A stretch of DNA of 37,512 nt. It comes from Burkholderiales bacterium. GTDB taxonomy: Bacteria > Pseudomonadota > Gammaproteobacteria > Burkholderiales > Burkholderiaceae_C. Shown here in pieces: positions 19,524 through 29,259 of this stretch. The stretch lies in NCBI GenBank assembly GCA_028869005.1, contig JAGWTJ010000005.1, positions 1 through 37,512 on the forward strand, given 5' to 3'. The translations under genes and the position numbers were made by a program. The notes beneath the pieces were generated by a model. It did no database searches, had not been told where the DNA came from, and was given only the letters and a program-made list of their open reading frames with translations. Numbering within the stretch: the first letter of the stretch is position 1; every line of letters begins with the position of its first letter.

Positions 19524-20485
19524 TGGCGGCCGCGCGCAACCCGCAGCTCAACGCGCACGGCGAGCTGATCCATCTGCTGTCGATCGAGGGCCTGCCGCGC
19601 GAGGTGCTGACGCAGATCCTCGACACCGCCGGCACCTTCCTCAGCGTCAACGAGCGCGACGTGAAGAAGGTGCCGCTGCTGCGCGGCAAGAGCGTCTTCA
19701 ACCTGTTCTTCGAGAACAGCACGCGCACGCGCACGACCTTCGAGATCGCCGCCAAGCGGCTGTCGGCGGACGTCATCAACCTCGACATCGCGCGCAGCAG
19801 CACGGCCAAGGGCGAGAGCCTGCTCGACACCATCGCCAACCTGTCGGCGATGCACGCCGACATGTTCGTCGTGCGTCATGCCGAGAGCGGCGCGCCGTAC
19901 CTGATCGCGCAGCACGTCGCGCCGCACGTACACGTCGTCAACGCCGGCGACGGGCGGCACGCGCACCCGACGCAGGGCCTGCTCGACATGTACACCATCC
20001 GCCACTACAAGCGCGACTTCTCGCAGCTCACGGTGGCCATCGTCGGCGACATCGTGCACTCGCGCGTGGCGCGCAGCGCGATCCACGGCCTGACGGTGCT
20101 CGGCGTGCCCGAGATCCGCGCCGTCGGCCCGAAGACGCTGGTACCGGGTGACCTGGCCGCGATGGGCGTGCGCGTCTGCCACGATCTGGCCGAAGGCCTG
20201 CGCGACGCCGACGTCGTCATCACGCTGCGGCTGCAGAACGAGCGCATGAGCGGCGCGCTGCTGCCCAGCGCCGGCGAGTTCTTCCTCAGCTACGGCCTGA
20301 CGCCCGAGCGCCTCGCGCTGGCGCGTCCCGATGCCATCGTCATGCACCCGGGGCCGATCAACCGCGGCGTCGAGATCGACTCGCGCGTGGCCGACGGCGC
20401 GCACAGCGTGATCCTGCCGCAGGTCACCTTCGGCATCGCGGTGCGCATGGCGGTGATGAGCACGATCGCGGGGAACGCGGCATGA
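19523..20485 (+). CDS. pyrB: Aspartate carbamoyltransferase catalytic subunit
   Basis: [36 protein letters not shown]...[12 protein letters not shown]...[12 protein letters not shown]...[13 protein letters not shown]; starts in the TGATG overlap with pyrR. Confidence 0.97.
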   Translation: MAAARNPQLNAHGELIHLLSIEGLPREVLTQILDTAGTFLSVNERDVKKVPLLRGKSVFNLFFENSTRTRTTFEIAAKRLSADVINLDIARSSTAKGESLLDTIANLSAMHADMFVVRHAESGAPYLIAQHVAPHVHVVNAGDGRHAHPTQGLLDMYTIRHYKRDFSQLTVAIVGDIVHSRVARSAIHGLTVLGVPEIRAVGPKTLVPGDLAAMGVRVCHDLAEGLRDADVVITLRLQNERMSGALLPSAGEFFLSYGLTPERLALARPDAIVMHPGPINRGVEIDSRVADGAHSVILPQVTFGIAVRMAVMSTIAGNAA

Positions 20486-21825
20486 AGATCCTGGTGCGTG
20501 GCGGTCGCCTCGTCGATCCGGCCGGCGGCCGCGACGAGCGCTGCGACATCGCCATCGCCTCGGGGCGCATCGTGCACATCGCGCACGGCGGGCAGATCGG
20601 CGCCTTCGACGCCGAGCGCACGATCGACGCGCACGGCCTGGTCGTGATGCCCGGGCTGGTCGACCTCGCGGCGCGCCTGCGCGAGCCGGGACAGGAGCAC
20701 GAGGGCATGCTCGAGAGCGAGCTGGACGCGGCCGCCGCCGGCGGCGTGACCAGCCTGGTGTGCCCGCCCGACACCGACCCCGTGCTCGACGAGCCGGGCC
20801 TGGTCGAGATGCTCAAGTTCCGCGCGCGCAAGCTCTCGCGCTGTCGCGTCTTTCCGCTCGGCGCACTGACGCGCCGGCTCGAAGGCGGCGTGCTCACCGA
20901 GATGGTCGAGCTGACCAAGGCCGGCTGCGTCGGCTTCGGCCAGGCCGACCGCCCGGTGCGCGACACGATGGTGCTGCTGCGCGCGCTGCAGTACGCATCG
21001 ACCTTCGGCTACACGGTGTGGCTGCGGCCGCTGGACGCGTGGCTGGGCAACGGCGTCGCGGCGCAGGGCGCGGTGGCCACGCGCCTCGGCCTGGCCGGCG
21101 TGCCGGTGGCGGCCGAGACGATCGCGCTGCATGGCATCGTCGAGCTGGTGCGCGCCACGCGCGCCCGCGTGCACGTGGCGCGCCTGTCGAGCGCCGCCGG
21201 CGTGGCGCTGGTGCGCGCGGCCAAGGCCGAGGGGCTGCCGATCACGGCCGACGTGAGCATCAACTCGCTGCACCTGAGCGATGCCGACATCGGCTACTTC
21301 GATGCCGACCTGCGCCTCGTGCCGCCGCTGCGCCAGCCGGCCGACCGCGACGCGCTGCGCGCGGCGCTCGCCGACGGCAGCATCGACGCGCTCGTCTCCG
21401 ACCACGACCCGGTGGCCGAAGACGCCAAGAGCCTGCCGTTCGGCGAAGCCGAGCCGGGCGCGACGGGCCTCGAGCTGCTGCTTGCGCTCGCGTTGCGCTG
21501 GGGCCGCGACCAGGGCCTGCCGCTGGTGCGCAGCCTGGCCCGCGTCACCTGTGATCCGGTGCGCGTGCTCGGCGACGCGCTCGGGCCCCTGGGCGGCAGC
21601 GCCGGGCGCATCGTCGAGGGCGGCGTGGCCGACCTGTGCCTGTTCGATCCCGACGAGGTCTGGACCGTGACGCCGGCCGAGTTGCGCAGCCAGGGCAAGC
21701 ACACGCCGTTCTCGTACGCGACGAGCGGCGTGCCGCTCACCGGCCGCGTGCGCGCCACGCTGGTGGCCGGTACCGTGGCCTTCGAGCGCGCGGCGCCGCA
21801 GGGCGCGACGCCGGCAGCCGCTTGA
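20482..21825 (+). CDS. pyrX: Dihydroorotase-like protein with degenerate metal site (PyrX/PyrC'-like, probably non-catalytic)
   Basis: [30 protein letters not shown]...[46 protein letters not shown]; HxH is replaced by AAR. Confidence 0.88.
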   Translation: MKILVRGGRLVDPAGGRDERCDIAIASGRIVHIAHGGQIGAFDAERTIDAHGLVVMPGLVDLAARLREPGQEHEGMLESELDAAAAGGVTSLVCPPDTDPVLDEPGLVEMLKFRARKLSRCRVFPLGALTRRLEGGVLTEMVELTKAGCVGFGQADRPVRDTMVLLRALQYASTFGYTVWLRPLDAWLGNGVAAQGAVATRLGLAGVPVAAETIALHGIVELVRATRARVHVARLSSAAGVALVRAAKAEGLPITADVSINSLHLSDADIGYFDADLRLVPPLRQPADRDALRAALADGSIDALVSDHDPVAEDAKSLPFGEAEPGATGLELLLALALRWGRDQGLPLVRSLARVTCDPVRVLGDALGPLGGSAGRIVEGGVADLCLFDPDEVWTVTPAELRSQGKHTPFSYATSGVPLTGRVRATLVAGTVAFERAAPQGATPAAA

Positions 21826-22610
21826 ACGCGCTGCTCGGCGGCTGGCGCCTGGCGCGCGCCCTGCTGCACGGCCTGCGGGGCCTAGCGCTGGTGTGCGCCG
21901 TGTTTCCCCTGCTGCGACGCGCCGACCGCGAGGCGCGCATCGGCGTCTGGGCGGGCCGCATGCTGCGCGCCTTCGGCATCGGGCTCGAGCTGCACGGACG
22001 CTGGCGGCCCGGCGCCAAGCTGGTGGTCGCCAACCATGTGTCCTGGCTCGACATCCTGGTCCTGCACGCGGCCTGTCCCGAGGCGCGCTTCGTCTCCAAG
22101 GCCGAGGTGCGGCGCTGGCCGCTGGTGGCGCGACTGGCCGACGCGGCGCGCACCCTCTACCTCGAACGCGGGCGCACGCGCGACGCGTCGCGCGTCGTGC
22201 ACCGCATCGCCGATGCGCTGCGCGAGGGCGATACGGTGGCCGTGTTCCCCGAGGGCACGGTCGGCGACGGCCACGCGCTGCTGCCTTTCCACGCCAACCT
22301 GCTGCAAGCCGCCATCGCCGTCGCTGCCGTCGTGCAGCCGGTGGCCTTGCGCTACGCCGATGCCAGCGCGCCGGTGAGCCGCGCCGTGCTGTTCACCGGC
22401 GACATCACGTTCGGCCAGAGCCTGTGGCGCGTCGCATGCGGCGAGCGCCTGCGCGTCGTGGTGCAAGTGCTGCCGGCGCTCGTGACGGCGCACGCCGACC
22501 GCCGCGCATTGGCCGAACGGCTGCGTGGCGAGATCGCGGCGGCGCTCGATGCGCAGGGCGCCATCGACGCGTCCGGGCGGTCGCCGACTCCGGCCGCCGT
22601 GTCTGCCTGA
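21822..22610 (+). CDS. 1-acyl-sn-glycerol-3-phosphate acyltransferase (PlsC-like), probable TTG start
   Basis: VVANHVSWLDILVLHAACPEARFVSKAEVRRWPLVARLADAARTLYLERG...VAVFPEGTVGDG; HX4D and FPEGT motifs; TTGA overlap with the pyrX stop. Confidence 0.9.
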   Translation: MNALLGGWRLARALLHGLRGLALVCAVFPLLRRADREARIGVWAGRMLRAFGIGLELHGRWRPGAKLVVANHVSWLDILVLHAACPEARFVSKAEVRRWPLVARLADAARTLYLERGRTRDASRVVHRIADALREGDTVAVFPEGTVGDGHALLPFHANLLQAAIAVAAVVQPVALRYADASAPVSRAVLFTGDITFGQSLWRVACGERLRVVVQVLPALVTAHADRRALAERLRGEIAAALDAQGAIDASGRSPTPAAVSA

Positions 22611-22632
22611 TCGGGCCGATACTCGCGCCGAC

Positions 22633-23511
22633 ATGGATCTGGTGCTCGCCTTCGACGACGACCGCGCACGCGCCGAGGCGCTGGCTGCGGCGCTCGGCAC
22701 GGACAGCGCCGTCATCGATCGTCACCGCTTCCCCGACGGCGAGACGCGGCTGCGGCTGCCGCCGGCGCTGCCGGCACAGGTCGTGCTGCTGTGCGGGCTC
22801 GAGCATCCCAACGCCAAGCTGGCCGAGTTGCTGCTCGCCGCGGCCGGGGCGCGCGAACTCGGTGCCGCGCGGCTCGTGCTGGCCAGCCCGTACCTGGCCT
22901 ACATGCGGCAGGACATCGCCTTCACGCCGGGCGAAGTCGTCAGCCAGCGCCATTTGGGCCGCCTGCTGGCGGCTCACTTCGACGCCGTGGTCACGGTCGA
23001 TCCGCACCTGCACCGCGTGCGCACGATGCAGGAGGTGGTTCCGGGCCGTGGCGGCGTCGCGCTGAGCGCGGCCGAACTGCTGGGCGCATACATCGCGCGC
23101 CGCGTGCCGGGCGCGCTGCTGCTCGGCCCCGACGAGGAGGCTGCGCAGTGGGTGCGGCTGGCCGCTGCCGGCCGCGGCCTCGACCATGCGGTGTGCGTCA
23201 AGCATCGCCATGGCGACCGCGACGTCGATGTCGCGCTGCCCGGCGCGAGCGTCACCGGGCGTGCCGTCGTGCTGTTCGACGATGTCGCCAGCACCGGCCG
23301 CACGCTGGCGGCCGCTGCGCGCGGCGCCATCGCCGCCGGCGCAGCGAGCGTGGACGTGGCGGTGACGCACGCCCTGTTCGTCGGCGACGCGCTCGATCAG
23401 GTGCACACCGCAGGCGTGCGCCACGTGTGGAGCAGCGACAGCGTGCTGCACGCGAGCAACGTGGTGAGCGTGCTGCCGCTGCTGGCGCAGGCGCTGGCCG
23501 CTCTGCACTGA
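22633..23511 (+). CDS. Ribose-phosphate pyrophosphokinase-like protein (non-canonical PRPP synthetase / PRTase family)
   Basis: RHRFPDGETRLRLP...LASPYLAYMRQDIAFTPGEVVSQRHLGRLLAAHFDAVVTVDPHLHRVRTM...VVLFDDVASTGRTL. Confidence 0.85.
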   Translation: MDLVLAFDDDRARAEALAAALGTDSAVIDRHRFPDGETRLRLPPALPAQVVLLCGLEHPNAKLAELLLAAAGARELGAARLVLASPYLAYMRQDIAFTPGEVVSQRHLGRLLAAHFDAVVTVDPHLHRVRTMQEVVPGRGGVALSAAELLGAYIARRVPGALLLGPDEEAAQWVRLAAAGRGLDHAVCVKHRHGDRDVDVALPGASVTGRAVVLFDDVASTGRTLAAAARGAIAAGAASVDVAVTHALFVGDALDQVHTAGVRHVWSSDSVLHASNVVSVLPLLAQALAALH

Positions 23512-23639
23512 GCGGCGCGCGCGCACCGGACCCGGCAGCCCGCCAGCCCCCTGCGGAATCGAGCCTATCCATTCGAGCCGCGCGCCTCGAAGTTCCAGAT
23601 TCCAGTCTCTCGATTCAGCCGTCACGGAGCGATGCGACC

Positions 23640-25298
23640 TTGAAGCTCGAACCCAACCCTCGCCGTCCCGCGCCCAGCGGCCCGGTCGTCTTCCTCGTGC
23701 TCGACGGCGTCGGCATCGGCTGCGGCGACGAGTTCGACGCGGTGCACGTGGCGCGCACGCCGACGCTCGATCGCCTGCGGCGCGAGGGCGTGTGGCGCAC
23801 GCTGCGCGCGCACGGCAAGGCCGTCGGCCTGCCGTCGGACGCCGACATCGGCAACTCCGAAGTCGGCCACAACATCCTCGGCGCCGGCCGCGTGTTCCCG
23901 CAGGGTGCGAGCAGCGTCGAGACAGCCTTCGCCAACGGCGCCATCTGGCAGGGCGCGTGGCGCCGTGTCGCCGACAACGCCCGGCGTGAGGGCGCCACGC
24001 TGCACTTCATCGGCCTGCTGTCCGACGGCAACGTGCACGCGCACCAGCGCCACCTCGAGGCCCTGCTCGAGCGTGCCGCCGCCGAGGGCGTCCGCCGGCT
24101 GCGGGTGCACGCGCTGCTCGACGGTCGCGACGTGCCGGATCATTCGGCCGAGCGCTATCTCGGGCGGCTCGAAGAACGTCTCGAGCGCCTGCGTGAGAGC
24201 GGCACCTGCGACGCGCGCATCGCGTCGTGCGGCGGCCGCATGGTGACGACGATGGACCGCTACGAGGCCGACTGGCGCATCGTCGAGGCCGGCTGGCGCG
24301 TGCAGGTGCTGGGCGAGGGCCGCAAGTTTCCCGGCGCGCTGGCCGGCCTGAGCGCGCTGCGCGCCGAGCAGCCCGGCCTCAGCGACCAGGTCGTGCCGCC
24401 GTTCGTCGTCGCCGACGCCGCCGGCCATGCGCTCGGGCCCATCGTCGACGGCGATTCGGTCGTGCTCTTCAACTTCCGCGGCGACCGCGCGATCGAGGTC
24501 TCGCTGGCGTTCGAGTCCGACGCCTCGTTCGACCGCGTCGAGCGCGTGCGCGTGCCCCGGGTGTGCTACGCCGGCATGATGCTCTACGACGGCGACCGCC
24601 ACATCCCGGCCGAGTTCCTCGTTTCGCCGGCGACGGTGAGCGACACCCTCTCCGAGTGCCTGGCGCAGTCGGGCTGCACGCAGTTCGCCTGCGCCGAGAC
24701 GCAGAAGTACGGCCACATCACTTACTTTTGGAACGGCAACCGGTCGTCCAAGTTCTCCGAGCGCAACGAGGTCTATCTCGAGATTCCGTCCGACCGCGTG
24801 CCGTTCGACCAGCGGCCGTGGATGAAGTCGGCCGAGACCGCCGACGCGGTGATCGCGGCGATCGACGCAGGACGCGCGCGCTTCGTGCGCGCCAACTTCG
24901 CCGCCGGCGACATGGTGGGCCACACCGGCAACCTGGACGCCGCGGTGATCGCGGTCGAGGCGCTCGACCTGTCGCTGGCGCGTGTGGCGGCGGCGGTGCA
25001 GCGCCGCGGCGGCGTGCTGGTCGTGACGGCCGACCACGGCAACGCCGACGACATGGTCGAGCGCGACGCCGACGGCCGGCCGCTGCGCACGCCGGCGGGC
25101 GTGCCGATCGGCCGCACCTCGCACACGCGCAACCCGGTGCCCTTCATCGTCTGGCGCCCGGCAGGCAGCGCGCTCGCGCTGCGCGACGACCTGCCCGAAG
25201 CGGGCCTGGCCAACGTCGCTGCAACGCTGATGGAACTGCTGGGCTACGTCGCGCCGGCGAGCTACGAGCCGAGCCTGCTCGCCGCGCCGGCAGGGTGA
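23640..25298 (+). CDS. gpmI: 2,3-bisphosphoglycerate-independent phosphoglycerate mutase, probable TTG start
   Basis: VVFLVLDGVGIG...PSDADIGNSEVGHNILGAGRV...LLSDGNVHAHQRHLEALL...ALLDGRDVPDHSAE...FNFRGDRAIEVSLAF...VTADHGNADDM...SHTRNPVPFIV. Confidence 0.93.
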   Translation: MKLEPNPRRPAPSGPVVFLVLDGVGIGCGDEFDAVHVARTPTLDRLRREGVWRTLRAHGKAVGLPSDADIGNSEVGHNILGAGRVFPQGASSVETAFANGAIWQGAWRRVADNARREGATLHFIGLLSDGNVHAHQRHLEALLERAAAEGVRRLRVHALLDGRDVPDHSAERYLGRLEERLERLRESGTCDARIASCGGRMVTTMDRYEADWRIVEAGWRVQVLGEGRKFPGALAGLSALRAEQPGLSDQVVPPFVVADAAGHALGPIVDGDSVVLFNFRGDRAIEVSLAFESDASFDRVERVRVPRVCYAGMMLYDGDRHIPAEFLVSPATVSDTLSECLAQSGCTQFACAETQKYGHITYFWNGNRSSKFSERNEVYLEIPSDRVPFDQRPWMKSAETADAVIAAIDAGRARFVRANFAAGDMVGHTGNLDAAVIAVEALDLSLARVAAAVQRRGGVLVVTADHGNADDMVERDADGRPLRTPAGVPIGRTSHTRNPVPFIVWRPAGSALALRDDLPEAGLANVAATLMELLGYVAPASYEPSLLAAPAG

Positions 25299-25364
25299 CG
25301 ACAGGGTGAACGCCGACCGTGGACAATAGCGCCCCGCGCTAGCGAACCGACCGAAAGCAACATC

Positions 25365-25928
25365 GTGCTGAGCTTCCTGCTCGAGAACTGGATCCTGATC
25401 GTGGTGGCCCTCGGCTCCGGCGCCATGCTGGCGTGGCCGGCGCTGCGCGGCGCCGGCGCCGGTGTCGGCGGCGCCAGCGTGAGCACGGGCGAGGCCGTGC
25501 GACTCATCAACCGCGAAAGGGGCGTGCTCGTCGACGTCTGCGAGCCGCAGGAGTACGCCGCGGCGCACGCCGGCGGAGCACGCAACATCCCGTTCGGCCG
25601 GCTCGAAGGCAGCAAGGATCTGCCGACCAACAAGACGCTGCCGCTGCTGGTGATCTGCGCCAGCGGCGCACGCTCGTCGCGCGCCGCGTCGCTGCTGCGC
25701 AAGGCCGGCTATGCGAACGCGGTCTCGGTGGCCGGCGGCACGCGCGCCTGGCGCGAGGCGCAACTGCCGATCGAACGCGGCGAGGGCGCCGAGAAGGCGG
25801 ACAAGCCGGGCAAGTCCGACCGGAGCACCAAGAACGCCAAGTTGGACAGGAACGACAAGGCGGCCACGGCGGACAGCGCCGCCGCGGCGGACGGCGCCGG
25901 CAAGGCGGCCAATTCGCCTGCGTCCTGA
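25365..25928 (+). CDS. Membrane-anchored rhodanese-like protein with lysine/aspartate/alanine-rich tail (GTG start)
   Basis: N-terminal TM segment; VRLINRERGVLVDVCEPQEYAAAHAGGARNIPFGRL...PLLVICASGARSSRAASLLRKAGYANAVSVAGGTRAWREA. Confidence 0.9.
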   Translation: MLSFLLENWILIVVALGSGAMLAWPALRGAGAGVGGASVSTGEAVRLINRERGVLVDVCEPQEYAAAHAGGARNIPFGRLEGSKDLPTNKTLPLLVICASGARSSRAASLLRKAGYANAVSVAGGTRAWREAQLPIERGEGAEKADKPGKSDRSTKNAKLDRNDKAATADSAAAADGAGKAANSPAS

Positions 25929-25952
25929 TCACGCCCGAAGCGAGCACGCGCG

Positions 25953-26210
25953 ATGAAGCCGGTGAAGATGTACACGACCGAGGTCTGCCCCTATTGCATC
26001 CGTGCCAAGGCGCTGCTCGCCGAGCGCGGCGTGCAGGCGATCGACGAGGTGCGCGTCGACCGCGACCCGGCCGAGCGCCAGCGCATGGTCGAGCTCACGG
26101 GCCGGCGCACCGTGCCGCAGATCTTCATCGGCGCCCAGCACGTGGGCGGCTGCGACGACCTGATCGCACTCGACCGGCGCGGCGAACTGATGCCGCTGCT
26201 GGCGGGCTGA
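25953..26210 (+). CDS. grxC: Glutaredoxin 3
   Basis: MKPVKMYTTEVCPYCIRAKALLAERGV...RRTVPQIFIGAQHVGGCDDLIALDRRGELMPLL; CPYC active site. Confidence 0.96.
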   Translation: MKPVKMYTTEVCPYCIRAKALLAERGVQAIDEVRVDRDPAERQRMVELTGRRTVPQIFIGAQHVGGCDDLIALDRRGELMPLLAG

Positions 26211-26266
26211 GGCCGGCGGCGCTGCGCGCCGCGGCGACCTGACGGTGGCAACCCCAGACGCTCGGC

Positions 26267-26272
26267 GATAAT
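26267..26272 (+). promoter_or_regulatory. Candidate -10 element (GATAAT) upstream of secB
   Basis: ctcggcGATAATcgcgcgctgcgc, an AT-containing hexamer in otherwise GC-rich DNA. No clear -35 identified. Confidence 0.35.
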
Positions 26273-26362
26273 CGCGCGCTGCGCCGCACCCGCCGCGGCG
26301 TTCCGGTTGTGCGCCGCCGTGCGCGCAGCGCCACCCGACCCCATCGCCGCAAAGGCCGCACC

Positions 26363-26836
26363 ATGTCCGACGCGACCCCCGTTTTCCAGATCCAGCGCAT
26401 GTACCTGAAGGACTTGTCGCTGGAGCAGCCGAACTCGCCGCAGATCCTGCTCGAGCAGGCGCAGCCGCATGTCGACATCAACCTCGGCATGCAGGCCGGC
26501 GCGGTGAGCGAGGGCATCTACGAAGTCACCGTCACCGCCACCGTGACGACCAAGGTCAACGACAAGGTGCTGTTCCTGGTCGAGGCCAAGCAGGCCGGCA
26601 TCTTCGAGATCCGCAACCTGCCCGACGACCAGATGCAGGGCATCCTGTCGATCGTCTGCCCGCAGATGATCTATCCGTACCTGCGCGCCATCGTCTCCGA
26701 TGTGTGCACGCGCGCGGGCTTCCCGCCGATCCTGCTCACCGAGGTCAACTTCCAGGCCATGTTCGAGGCGCAGCAGGCGCAGCTCGCGGGGCAGCAGGGC
26801 AACGGCGGCTCGCAGATCATCACGAGCGCGAACTGA
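26363..26836 (+). CDS. secB: Protein-export chaperone SecB
   Basis: [36 protein letters not shown]...[13 protein letters not shown]...[40 protein letters not shown]. Confidence 0.97.
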   Translation: MSDATPVFQIQRMYLKDLSLEQPNSPQILLEQAQPHVDINLGMQAGAVSEGIYEVTVTATVTTKVNDKVLFLVEAKQAGIFEIRNLPDDQMQGILSIVCPQMIYPYLRAIVSDVCTRAGFPPILLTEVNFQAMFEAQQAQLAGQQGNGGSQIITSAN

Positions 26837-26948
26837 CGGCTGGGTCGCCGGCCGATGACGCAGGCCCGCGCTTCATCGGCACACCGGGCCTGACGCCGTC
26901 GGCGCGCCACCGGTCCGTCCGGCAAGCTCGGCACGCCCGGCACGCGTC

Positions 26949-27929
26949 ATGAAGATTGCCATCCTCGGCGCGGGCGCCTGGGGCACTGCGCTCGCGGTGT
27001 CGGCGGCGGCACGGCACGACGTGTGCCTGTGGGCACGCGACGCGGCGCAGGCCGCGGCACTGGCGCGCGAGCGCTGCAACCGGCGCTATCTCGGCGAAGT
27101 CGCGCTGCCGCCGGCGCTGCGCATCACGGCCGAACGCGACGCGGCACTGGCGCACGCGGCGCACGGCCTCACCGTCGTCGCCACGCCGATGTCGGGCTTG
27201 CGCCAGACGCTGGCCGCGCTGCCCGACGCGCGCGCTGTGATCTGGCTCAGCAAGGGCTTCGAAGCGGCGACCGGCGCGCTCGGCCACGAGATCGCGCACC
27301 AAGTGCGGCCCGCGGCCGCCTGCGGTGTGCTGTCGGGGCCGAGCTTTGCACTCGAAGTGGCGCGCGGCCAGCCGACGGCGCTGGTGGTGGCGAGCGGCGA
27401 TGACGCGCTCGCGGCGCAGGTGCTGCAGGCCTTTCACGGCGAGGCGCTGCGCGTCTATACGTCGAACGACGTCGTCGGCGTCGAGGTCGGCGGCGCGGTG
27501 AAGAACGTGCTCGCGATTGCGGTCGGTGCGCTCGACGGCATGCAGCTCGGCCTGAACGCGCGCGCCGCGCTCATCACGCGCGGGCTGGCCGAGATCACGC
27601 GGCTCGGCGTGGCGCTTGGTGCGCGTGCCGAAACCTTCATGGGGCTGTCGGGACTGGGCGACCTCGTGCTCACCGCCACCGGCGATCTGTCGCGCAATCG
27701 CCGCGTCGGCCTGCTGCTCGCCGCCGGACGACCGCTGGCCCAGGCGCTGGCCGAGCTCGGTCACGTCGCCGAAGGCGTGTCGACGGCGCCGGTGGTGCTG
27801 GCCCGCGCGCGCGCGCTCGGCGTCGAGATGCCGATCACGCAATGCGTCGTCGACGCCCTCGAGGGTCGCGCCACGGTGGCGCAGGCGGTGCAGCGGTTGA
27901 TGGGGCGCGAGGCGCGCACGGAGAGCTGA
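26949..27929 (+). CDS. gpsA: NAD(P)H-dependent glycerol-3-phosphate dehydrogenase
   Basis: [31 protein letters not shown]...[25 protein letters not shown]...[42 protein letters not shown]. Confidence 0.96.
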   Translation: MKIAILGAGAWGTALAVSAAARHDVCLWARDAAQAAALARERCNRRYLGEVALPPALRITAERDAALAHAAHGLTVVATPMSGLRQTLAALPDARAVIWLSKGFEAATGALGHEIAHQVRPAAACGVLSGPSFALEVARGQPTALVVASGDDALAAQVLQAFHGEALRVYTSNDVVGVEVGGAVKNVLAIAVGALDGMQLGLNARAALITRGLAEITRLGVALGARAETFMGLSGLGDLVLTATGDLSRNRRVGLLLAAGRPLAQALAELGHVAEGVSTAPVVLARARALGVEMPITQCVVDALEGRATVAQAVQRLMGREARTES

Positions 27930-27936
27930 GGTGCAG

Positions 27937-27965
27937 GCGCCGGCCCGCCCGCGTCCCGCCGGCGC
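27937..27965. terminator. Possible bidirectional hairpin between convergent gpsA and trmL
   Basis: GCGCCGGC-N13-GCCGGCGC, perfect 8-bp stem; no T-tract. Confidence 0.35.
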
Positions 27966-27980
27966 GCATCGCGTGGCCCG

Positions 27981-28451
27981 TCACACCGCACCGGCAAAGC
28001 CGAGCTGGCGCCAGGCCTCGAACACTGTCACTGCCACCGCGTTGGACAGATTCAGGCTGCGCTGGCCGGCGCGCATCGGCAGGCGTAACTGTTGCGCCGG
28101 TGCGAAGCGCTCGCGCAACTCGATCGCCAGGCCGCGCGTCTCGCTGCCGAAGACGAACCAGTCGCCGGCCTCGAAGGCCACATCGCCGGGGCGGCGCGTG
28201 CCCCGCGTGGTGAGCGCGAACATGCGCGCCGCCAGCGGCTGTTCGCTCCTCAGCAGCGCGTCCCACGAGCCGTGCACGCGCACGCTGGCGTGCTCGTGAT
28301 AGTCGAGTCCGGCGCGGCGCAGCAGCCGGTCGTCCATCGAGAAGCCGAGCGGCTCGATCAGATGCAGCTGGCAGCCGGTGTTGGCCGCCAGCCGGATGAC
28401 GTTCCCGGTGTTGGGCGGAATTTCGGGCGCGACCAGGACGATGTGGAACAT
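27981..28451 (-). CDS. trmL: tRNA (cytidine(34)-2'-O)-methyltransferase TrmL (SPOUT family)
   Basis: MFHIVLVAPEIPPNTGNVIRLAANTGCQLHLIEPLGFSMDDRLLRRAGLDY...VFGSETRGL...LRLPMRAGQRSLNLSNAVAVTVFEAWRQLGF. Confidence 0.95.
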   Translation of the reverse strand: MFHIVLVAPEIPPNTGNVIRLAANTGCQLHLIEPLGFSMDDRLLRRAGLDYHEHASVRVHGSWDALLRSEQPLAARMFALTTRGTRRPGDVAFEAGDWFVFGSETRGLAIELRERFAPAQQLRLPMRAGQRSLNLSNAVAVTVFEAWRQLGFAGAV

Positions 28452-28474
28452 CGAGGGCTCAGGGCGCTCGGCGC

Positions 28475-29251
28475 TCAGTCGCGCCCCGCCGGGGCCGGCG
28501 TGCGCGCCAGCACCCACAGTTCGACCGCCACCGCACCGCCGCGTCGCAGCGCGGCGCTCGCCTCGCGCGCCGTGGCACCGGTGGTGAACACGTCGTCGAC
28601 CAGCGCCACGCGGCGGCCGGCCAGTTGCGGGCGTGCCGTCGGCGGCACCGTGAAGGCCGCGCGCAGGTTGCGTTCGCGTTCGGCGCGCGTCAACTTGGCC
28701 TGATGCGCGGTATCGAGTGCGCGCGCGAGCAGGTCCGCGCGTGCCGGCACGCGCAGCTCGCGCGCCACGCGGCGCGCAAGCTCCCAGGCCTGGTTGAAGC
28801 CGCGTTCGGCCAGCCGCGCCGGCGCCAGCGGTACCGGCAGCACGAGCTCGGGCGGCGCGGCGTCGCGTGCCGCCAGGTCGCGCGCAACCGCAGTGGCGAG
28901 CGGCGGTGCCAGCGCGCACGCGAGCTCGGCCTGCGCGCCGAACTTCCAGCGGCCGATGAGGCGGTCCCATGGGAAGGCGTAATCGAAGGCGACCACCGTG
29001 CGCTCGAACGGCGGCGGCGCGCGCAGGCACTCGCCGCAGGCGGCCAGCGCGGTGCCGGTGGCCAGGCCGCAGCGTACACAGCGCATGCGCTCGGCGCCGA
29101 AGCGCTGCCGGCAGGGCCCGCACAAGCGCGCCCAGGACCAACGGCGACAGACTTCGCATTGCACGGGCACGTGCTGCTCCACGCGCCGGGCCACGCGCTG
29201 CCCGAAGGTCGCGCCGGCATCCACAAGGGCGACAAGGGCGTGCGGCCACAT
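28475..29251 (-). CDS. comF: ComF-family phosphoribosyltransferase-like protein
   Basis: CEVCRRWSWARLCGPC...RCVRCGLATG...CGECLRAPPPFERTVVAFDYAFPWDRLIGRWKFG...LAERGFNQAWELAR...VALVDDVFTTGATAREASAALRRGGA. Confidence 0.93.
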   Translation of the reverse strand: MWPHALVALVDAGATFGQRVARRVEQHVPVQCEVCRRWSWARLCGPCRQRFGAERMRCVRCGLATGTALAACGECLRAPPPFERTVVAFDYAFPWDRLIGRWKFGAQAELACALAPPLATAVARDLAARDAAPPELVLPVPLAPARLAERGFNQAWELARRVARELRVPARADLLARALDTAHQAKLTRAERERNLRAAFTVPPTARPQLAGRRVALVDDVFTTGATAREASAALRRGGAVAVELWVLARTPAPAGRD

Positions 29252-29259
29252 CGCCTCAA

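Noticed and set aside
20290-21702. 470-aa minus-strand ORF antisense to pyrX
   Set aside because: His/Gln/Arg-rich shadow translation without family signature.
23622-25763. 713-aa minus-strand ORF antisense to gpmI
   Set aside because: No domain logic; gpmI motifs are unambiguous on the plus strand.
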